This document shows, in pieces, positions 6,101-11,117 of a DNA stretch of 11,117 bases; the first letter of the stretch is position 1, and every line of letters begins with the position of its first letter. This DNA comes from Xanthobacteraceae bacterium (GTDB taxonomy: Bacteria; Pseudomonadota; Alphaproteobacteria; Rhizobiales; Xanthobacteraceae): assembly GCA_030037185.1 (NCBI GenBank), contig JASHRR010000645.1:1-11117 (forward strand), written 5' to 3'. A model generated the notes under the pieces. It made no database searches. It saw only the letters and a program-made list of their open reading frames with translations, and had not been told where the DNA came from. The position numbers were made by a program, and so were the translations under genes.

Positions 6101-8641
6101 CACAGCCGCCGCAAGTGTGCAGCACAGCGACAAGGCCAGTAACTTGCCCATGCTCGACGTTCCGGGGTGGCTCGACAGCCACAGGCTGCCGAATGCCGTA
6201 GCGGTGGTGGCGGCACTGAAGATAACGGCCCGCGTCAGGCTCGACTGCAGGAGCTTGGTGCCGCCGGCGCGCCACGAGAGAACATAGTAGATCTTGAAAG
6301 CAACGCCCACGCCGAGCAGCAGCGGCAGCGCAATGATGTTGGCGAAGTTGAGCGGCAGCCTTATCAGCACACAGATCTCTAGCGTCAGGACGCCTGCCAG
6401 CATCAGCGGAACGAGGGTCAGCAGCACATCGCCGAACCGGCGCAACGCGAACCATAACAAAATCGCAATCGACCCCAGCGCCCAGACTCCGGCTTGCAGG
6501 AAGGCCCGCACGACGGTATTGCCGGACTCGAGAATCGAGATCGGTCCGCCGATCGCGCCAGGCTCGACCGCCAGCACCGCTCGTGCAAATGCGCGGATGT
6601 TCTCGTTGTCGTCCGGGTCGCCCTTCGGGGTGGCCTCGACCCGAATGTTGCCGTCCTCGCTGCGCCACCGCAGAAGGAGTTCAGGCGGCAGATTGTCGAT
6701 CGATACCTGCTTTGCCAGCAGGAGATTGCGGATATCCTCAAGCTTGCTCGTGAGCGGCACGATGAAAGTCTGTTCGGCGCGTTTGCGCACTTCCTGATCG
6801 GCAGCGGCGAGTTTCGACAAGGCGCGCGCGAGGCGCCGGGCGGCCTCGCTGCCCGGTCCGGCCTGTTCGGCCGCCGCTGTGGTGAGACCATCGATTGCGC
6901 GCTTAAGCGCCTCGATATTATCGGCGTCTGTCGCTAGCGGCCGCGGCGGCGCACGCAGGACCGGATTGAGAACGCTCGCAGCCTGCGCGATCATCGCAAG
7001 CTTTTCGGTCTGGTCGGTGGGAACGAAGTCTGCAAGCGTGATCACCCGATCAACCTCGGGCAGGGCCTTGAGCCGTTGCGCCGTTCGAGCGGCCGCGGCG
7101 ATCGACGGCACCAGCACGTTGACGGAGTTGGCCCCGGCATTGGGATCGCGCCGCAGATCGAGATAGGCCGCGATCGACTCGACCTTCGGACTGCGCAGAT
7201 TCATCGGGTTGAAGTCGAAATGGAGAAAATACAGCAGCGGCAAGCCCGCGATCGCCAGGCCAAGGGTTGTCGCAACGATCAGACCGCGGTGATTTTCGAG
7301 AAAGGCATCGACCGGCGCGAGCCATGCAAATCCAAGCCCTTCCGGCTCCCCGGGCGGGTGCAGCACGTAGAGCAATGCCGGCAATACCGTGATGCTGGTC
7401 AGGTAGGCGATGATCATTCCGGCGCCGGCGATCTCCCCCAGTTCGGAGATGCCGCGATAGGAGGTCGGCAGGAACGACAGAAAACCCGCAGCGACAGCCG
7501 CAGCCGCAAGCGTCAGCGGAATTCCGGCACGCGCGCCCGCCTGAAACAGCGCCTTTCGCAAGTCCGGCATTTTGAACCGCTCCTGCCGGTAGCGAACGCT
7601 GAACTGAATGCCGAAATCGACCCCAAGACCGATAAACAGCACGGCGAAGGCAATCGAAATGAGGTTGAGCGCGCCAACCAAAACCAACCCGACCATGGCG
7701 GTGATCGACAGGCCAATGAACAGCGCGACGACGACGGCAAGGATGATCCGAAATGACCGCAACGCCAGCCACAAAATAATCAACACCAGCGTCAACGTCA
7801 TGGTTCCATTGACGAGAGCGCCGTCCTTGACGGTGGCAAATTCCTCATTGGCGATCGGCACCGGACCGGTGAGCCGGACGCGCGCCTGAAAACGCGAGGC
7901 AAGCTCGAGACTCTCGCTAGCCGCACGGATCGCGTCGGTCGCCTCCTTTCCGGGCTCCAACACGGTAAAGTCGAGTTTTGGCCTGACATCGATAAGGCGC
8001 CGCAAATCGCTCGGCGTGGACGGTGTGCCGCTGACAAGCTCTTGCCATGAGAAGGTCGCCGGCAGACCAGCTAACACACGCTCGAGTGCGGCGCTCGCCG
8101 TGGCGAACGGCTGCGCCACATTGTCAAGCGTCAGTTCATGCTCGCGGACGCCGGCCAACACCAACGCAATCATCTGACTGAGACCACGCAAGCTCGGGTC
8201 TACGACCGGAACACGCACGAGAGGCGCTGCCACAGCAAGCTGCTTGGTGATCGCGCCGACTTCATCTTTTGACCGGAACAGCAGCCCGTTCTGCGCAAAA
8301 AACGGTGTGCCGGTCAGTGGTGTGACCGACGGAAACAGTTCTTTGCGGGTCGCTAGCCTGTCTGCCAGGGCAGAACTGGCGAGCGCCGCCAGCTCCGGCG
8401 TCGGCGCGTCTACAACTATAAGTATGTTATCGTCCTGACCAGGAATAGATTTTTCAAAATTGAGTTCACGCTGGCGCCACGGAAGCTCTTCCGAAATCAG
8501 CGTGTTGATATCGGTGTTAATAGCAAAGTTCTTCGCAGAATAGTAACATGATGCCGCCGCAAGAAGTACAAACACTGCAATCGTCGTATAAGCATATTTC
8601 GTGCACAAGCCAATAATAGTGACGATGGCTGTCTTCACCAT
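6050..8641 (-). CDS. hpnN: HpnN, RND/MMPL-family hopanoid transporter
   Basis: From the ATG at 8641 the product is 863 residues, the usual HpnN size. HpnN is an inner-membrane RND transporter shown in Rhodopseudomonas palustris to be needed for moving hopanoids to the outer membrane. The sequence has the duplicated RND layout. TM1 is at about 16-33, followed by a periplasmic domain (34-278) and a five-helix bundle (about 280-427: TLVLIILWLALRSF, then AVLFIGLGVDFGIQFSVRYR at 333-352). TM7 is at about 453-473, followed by a second periplasmic domain (474-710) and a second bundle (about 713-852: ALPLLLGVGVAFKIYYVLSW at 771-790). The GLGVDFGIQF segment is the signature RND/MMPL helix. An upstream in-frame start at 8725 would add 28 Arg/Ala-rich residues before TM1; 8641 is preferred because the short MVKTAIVTIIGLC lead into TM1 fits the family. 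An AGGA motif lies 11 bp upstream. Its 3' end overlaps the convergent DUF2147 gene by 51 bp. Confidence 0.93.
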   Translation of the reverse strand: MVKTAIVTIIGLCTKYAYTTIAVFVLLAAASCYYSAKNFAINTDINTLISEELPWRQRELNFEKSIPGQDDNILIVVDAPTPELAALASSALADRLATRKELFPSVTPLTGTPFFAQNGLLFRSKDEVGAITKQLAVAAPLVRVPVVDPSLRGLSQMIALVLAGVREHELTLDNVAQPFATASAALERVLAGLPATFSWQELVSGTPSTPSDLRRLIDVRPKLDFTVLEPGKEATDAIRAASESLELASRFQARVRLTGPVPIANEEFATVKDGALVNGTMTLTLVLIILWLALRSFRIILAVVVALFIGLSITAMVGLVLVGALNLISIAFAVLFIGLGVDFGIQFSVRYRQERFKMPDLRKALFQAGARAGIPLTLAAAAVAAGFLSFLPTSYRGISELGEIAGAGMIIAYLTSITVLPALLYVLHPPGEPEGLGFAWLAPVDAFLENHRGLIVATTLGLAIAGLPLLYFLHFDFNPMNLRSPKVESIAAYLDLRRDPNAGANSVNVLVPSIAAAARTAQRLKALPEVDRVITLADFVPTDQTEKLAMIAQAASVLNPVLRAPPRPLATDADNIEALKRAIDGLTTAAAEQAGPGSEAARRLARALSKLAAADQEVRKRAEQTFIVPLTSKLEDIRNLLLAKQVSIDNLPPELLLRWRSEDGNIRVEATPKGDPDDNENIRAFARAVLAVEPGAIGGPISILESGNTVVRAFLQAGVWALGSIAILLWFALRRFGDVLLTLVPLMLAGVLTLEICVLIRLPLNFANIIALPLLLGVGVAFKIYYVLSWRAGGTKLLQSSLTRAVIFSAATTATAFGSLWLSSHPGTSSMGKLLALSLCCTLAAAVLFQPALMGRPRILRDT

Positions 8642-8947
8642 ATTGTCCGATATCCTGGTTGCCGCAACCACAATGGATGCCGCACGGGCTGTTGTTCGAA
8701 GCTTGCGTTGGTGAGGAGCCGCCAACGGACCCCGTTAGATAACGACAAAAGACAACATGCTAGACGATATTGTGGCGCATCCTTCCTCTAAATTGACGCC
8801 TTGCGACCTGATGTTTGCCCGAGCGGAACCCGCAGTCCCGCCCCCTCACTCTAGCCTCATTCCGCCTCAGTTTAGCCATGAATGCGCGACGCCAGGTATC
8901 AAGATAATTCGAATTCGCGCTGCACTCAAAACGGAAATTTCGTGCTA

Positions 8948-8973
8948 GGAACATACCTGGGGTGAGGGGCTTT
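8948..8973 (+). promoter_or_regulatory. Possible EcfG-type promoter upstream of hpnH
   Basis: GGAAC at 8948-8952 is followed after 17 bp by CTTT at 8970-8973. The alphaproteobacterial general-stress sigma factor EcfG reads promoters close to GGAAC-N16/17-CGTT, so the -35 element and spacing match and the -10 element matches three of four bases. It would start transcription about 100 bp before the hpnH ATG. The hopanoid 2-methylase gene of Rhodopseudomonas is known to be EcfG-controlled, which makes this plausible, but a single match of this length can arise by chance. Confidence 0.3.
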
Positions 8974-9001
8974 ATCGGATCAAGCTTAAGTCACCGGCGT
9001 T

Positions 9002-9031
9002 ATTGCCGGCTCAGTCGAGATCATTGCCGGC
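9002..9031 (+). repeat. Nine-base direct repeat upstream of hpnH
   Basis: ATTGCCGGC occurs at 9002-9010 and again at 9023-9031. The copies are 21 bp apart, centre to centre, about two turns of the helix, so both would face the same side of the DNA. A related inverted element, CCGGCG, lies at 8994-8999. This spacing is what a dimeric or tandem-binding regulator would use. G+C-rich words recur easily in this genome, so the support is modest. Confidence 0.3.
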
Positions 9032-9083
9032 CGCCCTCCCCCGGCCCGCAAGGTATGTGTTGCTTTTTGGGAAAGAGCTGCGA

Positions 9084-10226
9084 ATGACAATACCTTTCTT
9101 CAAGGAGATGAAGATCTCGGCCTACCTGCTGAAGCAGAGGCTGCTTGGCCGCAAACGCTACCCATTGGTGCTGATGCTGGAACCGCTGTTCCGGTGCAAT
9201 CTCGCATGCGCGGGCTGCGGCAAGATCGACTATCCGGAGCCGATCCTCAATCGCCGCCTATCGGTCGAGGAGTGTCTGGCGGCGGTGGATGAATGCGGCG
9301 CCCCCATGGTGGCAATCCCCGGCGGGGAACCGCTTATCCACAAGGATATTGGCGCGATCGTCAAAGGGATCGTTGCGCGTAAGAAATTCGTCTCACTGTG
9401 CACCAACGCCCTGCTGCTGGAGAAGAAGCTCGATCAGTTCGAGCCGTCGCCTTACCTGTTCTTCTCCATTCATCTCGACGGGCTGCGCGATCACCACGAC
9501 AAGTCGGTGTCGCAGCAGGGCGTATTTGACCGCGCCGTATCGGCGATCCGCGCCGCCAAGGCGCGCGGATTTGCCGTCAACGTAAACGCCACGATATTCG
9601 ATGGGCATTCCGCCGATGACGTCGCCGCATTCCTGGATTTCGTCAAGACGCTGGGTGTCGGCGTCTCAATTTCGCCCGGCTACGCCTACGAGCGGGCTCC
9701 CGACCAGGACCATTTTCTCAGCCGCCGCAAAACCAAGGAGCTGTTCCGCCGCGTCTTCGCGCTCGGCCGGGGTAAGCGCTGGAACCTGATGCATTCGGCC
9801 CTGTTCCTCGATTTTCTTGCCGGCAATCAAGTTTTCCATTGTACGCCTTGGGGCATGCCGACGCGGAATATTTTCGGGTGGCAAAAGCCGTGCTACCTGC
9901 TCGGCGAAGGCTATGCGAACTCATTTGCGGAATTGATGGAAACGACGGACTGGGACACCTACGGCACCGGCCGCTACGAAAAATGCGCGAACTGCATGGC
10001 CCATTGCGGCTATGAGCCGACGGCAGCAGCCGCCAGCTTTGCCCACCCGCTCAAAGCCCTCAAAGTGGCATTGCTTGGAGTGCGCACCGAAGGCCCGATG
10101 GCGCCGGAAATCTCGCTCGCGCGGCAGCGCCCGGCGCAGTACGTGTTTTCACGCCACGTCCAGAAGATGCTGGCGCAGATCGGAAAGCCCAAGGTTCGCG
10201 CCAAGGAAGCGGCGACTCGGAACTAG
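9084..10226 (+). CDS. hpnH: HpnH, radical SAM adenosylhopane synthase
   Basis: This 380-residue protein is the B12-independent radical SAM enzyme that joins the 5'-deoxyadenosyl group to diploptene, giving adenosylhopane, the first step of side-chain extension. The N-terminal region YPLVLMLEPLFRCNLACAGC (26-45) includes the cluster-binding CX3CX2C with Cys38, Cys42 and Cys45. It is followed by GKIDYPEPILNRRLSVEEC, the SAM-binding IPGGEPL at 78-84, LCTNALLLEKK at 105-115 and SIHLDG at 128-133. The C-terminal region carries HCTPWGMPTRNIFGWQKPCY at 252-271 and CANCMAHCGYE at 301-311, a second Cys-rich segment typical of HpnH (DUF3463). The ATG at 9084 gives MTIPFF at the N-terminus, as expected for the family; the upstream in-frame start at 9003 would add 27 unrelated residues. 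Its last 78 bp overlap the end of hpnG on the other strand. Confidence 0.96.
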   Translation: MTIPFFKEMKISAYLLKQRLLGRKRYPLVLMLEPLFRCNLACAGCGKIDYPEPILNRRLSVEECLAAVDECGAPMVAIPGGEPLIHKDIGAIVKGIVARKKFVSLCTNALLLEKKLDQFEPSPYLFFSIHLDGLRDHHDKSVSQQGVFDRAVSAIRAAKARGFAVNVNATIFDGHSADDVAAFLDFVKTLGVGVSISPGYAYERAPDQDHFLSRRKTKELFRRVFALGRGKRWNLMHSALFLDFLAGNQVFHCTPWGMPTRNIFGWQKPCYLLGEGYANSFAELMETTDWDTYGTGRYEKCANCMAHCGYEPTAAAASFAHPLKALKVALLGVRTEGPMAPEISLARQRPAQYVFSRHVQKMLAQIGKPKVRAKEAATRN

Positions 10227-10883
10227 CGCCCGACGCGCCGCCCAGCTGTCGAGAGCCAGGCGGAATAATGTCGGCACCTGCTTCGGGTGCCGGATGAGTG
10301 ATTGCATGATCGCCTGAAAGTCAATTCCGCCGTCAGCATTGGTCGCGACGAGCGCGGCCGGCGGCAACGCCCGATCTGACGGATCGGTAATCACCCGAAA
10401 CGCCGCGAACGGAACACGATGTTCGACCGCGATCCGTGCAGCCAAATGGGATTCCATGTCGACCGCAACCGCACCGGTCCTTTCATGAAGCCTTCGCTTG
10501 GCGTCGGCGCACACAATGGGCACGTCTGATCCCGCAATGTCGCCAAACGAAACGGCTTGTCGGGCGGCAAACCGCGACGTCCTTCCCTGAACCGCGTCAA
10601 TCAGCGACCGCGACCACCCGCTGTCGCTCGCATACCGAGCGCTCTCGGTAATGATGTTGCGCCCGACCACGCAGGCCCCCGGCTTCAGGTGTGGCGCCAA
10701 TCCTCCGGCGATGCCAAAACTCAAGACACCGTGACAGCCTTTGCGAACCGCAGTCTCAAGTGAGCGCCGGAACTGTATCGACCCACCGCCACAGACGACG
10801 GTGATGCTGGGACCGGCCACGATGCGGGCTTCAAAAGCGAGACCCGTTGCAGCCACAAAACGTGGCCCGTTGGCACCACCCAA
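10149..10883 (-). CDS. hpnG: HpnG, adenosylhopane nucleosidase/phosphorylase
   Basis: HpnG belongs to the purine nucleoside phosphorylase / MTA-SAH nucleosidase superfamily and removes adenine from adenosylhopane, the step after HpnH. With the start chosen here the protein has 244 residues. Visible motifs are VAATGLAFEARI at 10-21, the nucleoside-binding GVLSFGIAGGLAP at 52-64, AVDMES at 140-145 (Met-Glu pair that holds the ribose), and ITDPSDRALPP at 165-175. The end LGANLGLSDLRQHLLDVA resembles the family's C-terminus. The start is uncertain: an in-frame TTG at 10994-10992 would add 37 Ala/Gly-rich residues and leave 38 bp to shc, but has no good ribosome binding site. The TTG at 10883-10881 has AGGGGG just upstream and gives a family-like length. 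A GTG at 10856 is also possible. It probably lies in one operon behind shc. It overlaps hpnH by 78 bp tail to tail. Confidence 0.9.
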   Translation of the reverse strand: MGGANGPRFVAATGLAFEARIVAGPSITVVCGGGSIQFRRSLETAVRKGCHGVLSFGIAGGLAPHLKPGACVVGRNIITESARYASDSGWSRSLIDAVQGRTSRFAARQAVSFGDIAGSDVPIVCADAKRRLHERTGAVAVDMESHLAARIAVEHRVPFAAFRVITDPSDRALPPAALVATNADGGIDFQAIMQSLIRHPKQVPTLFRLALDSWAARRALVPSRRFLGANLGLSDLRQHLLDVA

Positions 10884-11032
10884 TGAAACCCCCTGTCGTC
10901 CTAGCCCCGAAAACACCCTTGCCGGAAACGCAGCGAGCCCGGCGACGCCCGCAGCCGCGCGCGCCACATAAGCACGTGAATCGCCAGAATTCAAGATTAC
11001 TTATCAATTAGTTAACAACCGTGGCTTTTGTG

Positions 11033-11117
11033 TCACATGCCGAACGCGACGGCACGACTGTTGCTGGATTTTAAAGCACGATAGCGGGCGAGAGCCCACA
11101 GCGGGAAATATCTTCGA
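11033..11117 (-). CDS. hpnF/shc: Squalene-hopene cyclase, C-terminal end only (partial)
   Basis: On the minus strand a frame enters from the right edge and ends at TGA (11035-11033). Its last 27 codons read RRYFPLWALARYRALK followed by a short unconserved tail ending in FGM. YFPLWALARYR is the characteristic end of bacterial squalene-hopene cyclases, the membrane-associated enzyme that folds squalene into diploptene and diplopterol. The identification rests on this short stretch and the immediate neighbour hpnG, which commonly follows shc. The rest of the gene lies outside the window. Its stop is 38 bp before the earliest possible hpnG start, consistent with cotranscription. Confidence 0.75.
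   Translation of the reverse strand, partial: RRYFPLWALARYRALKSSNSRAVAFGM

Larger units (their letters stand above)
8642..9083. promoter_or_regulatory. Divergent hpnN/hpnH intergenic control region
   Basis: This 442-bp stretch separates the hpnN and hpnH starts. Small frames on both strands (about 8757-8954) overlap each other, lack ribosome binding sites and look non-coding. Part of it (about 8900-8945) is noticeably richer in A+T than the genes and contains the palindrome AATTCGAATT at 8906-8915. To its right lie a possible extracytoplasmic sigma factor promoter (8948-8973) and a nine-base direct repeat (9002-9031), listed separately. It must hold the promoters of both hpnN and hpnH. Confidence 0.6.

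Noticed and set aside
7076..7756. 226-codon plus-strand frame opposite hpnN
   Set aside because: Antisense to the conserved membrane bundle of hpnN and extremely rich in Arg, Gln and Asp; an artefact of hydrophobic codons read backwards.
8757..8954. Two overlapping 63-64-codon frames, one on each strand, between hpnN and hpnH
   Set aside because: Neither has a ribosome binding site or recognisable features; the region is better explained as a divergent control region.
1..11117. CRISPR arrays, tRNA or rRNA genes, insertion sequences, prophage or defence genes
   Set aside because: No regularly spaced repeats, no tRNA cloverleaf or rRNA signature, no transposase and no paired terminal inverted repeats were seen on either strand.

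Overview
The window looks like chromosomal DNA of a hopanoid-making alphaproteobacterium of the Bradyrhizobium/Rhodopseudomonas type. The evidence is high G+C coding DNA, a recognisable hopanoid gene set (the C-terminal end of squalene-hopene cyclase, hpnG, hpnH, hpnN, hpnO), and companion genes that I associate from memory with that family. The genus is an inference, since no rRNA or other marker gene is present.

Layout from left to right. Positions 1-809 hold no gene I can support; one reading frame stays open from the left edge to 492 but its codon use does not look coding beyond about the first 40 codons. Positions 810-2000 (+) encode a class A FAD-dependent aromatic hydroxylase. Positions 2155-2322 (+) encode a 55-residue protein with two membrane segments behind a strong Shine-Dalgarno sequence, short enough to be missed by length-filtered gene calling. 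Positions 2323-2968 are apparently non-coding. Positions 2969-3967 (+) encode an HtrA/DegP-like protein with a PDZ domain in which all three expected catalytic residues are replaced, so it is probably a pseudoprotease.

From 4025 to the right edge lies a hopanoid locus: hpnO (-), a secreted DUF2147 protein (+), hpnN (-), hpnH (+), hpnG (-), and the last 27 codons of hpnF/shc (-). In the known pathway, squalene-hopene cyclase makes diploptene/diplopterol, HpnH attaches adenosyl to give adenosylhopane, HpnG removes adenine, HpnO acts later to install the amino group of aminobacteriohopanetriol, and HpnN moves hopanoids towards the outer membrane. The window therefore covers cyclisation (partly), side-chain building, amination and export.

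The genes alternate strands. There are two divergent control regions (hpnO/DUF2147, 108 bp; hpnN/hpnH, 442 bp) and two tail-to-tail coding overlaps (DUF2147/hpnN, 51 bp; hpnH/hpnG, 78 bp). I found no wholly new multi-gene system. The points most worth a second look are the pseudoprotease, the small membrane protein, the antisense overlaps inside the hopanoid locus, the DUF2147 gene set between hpnO and hpnN, and possible regulatory sites upstream of hpnH.
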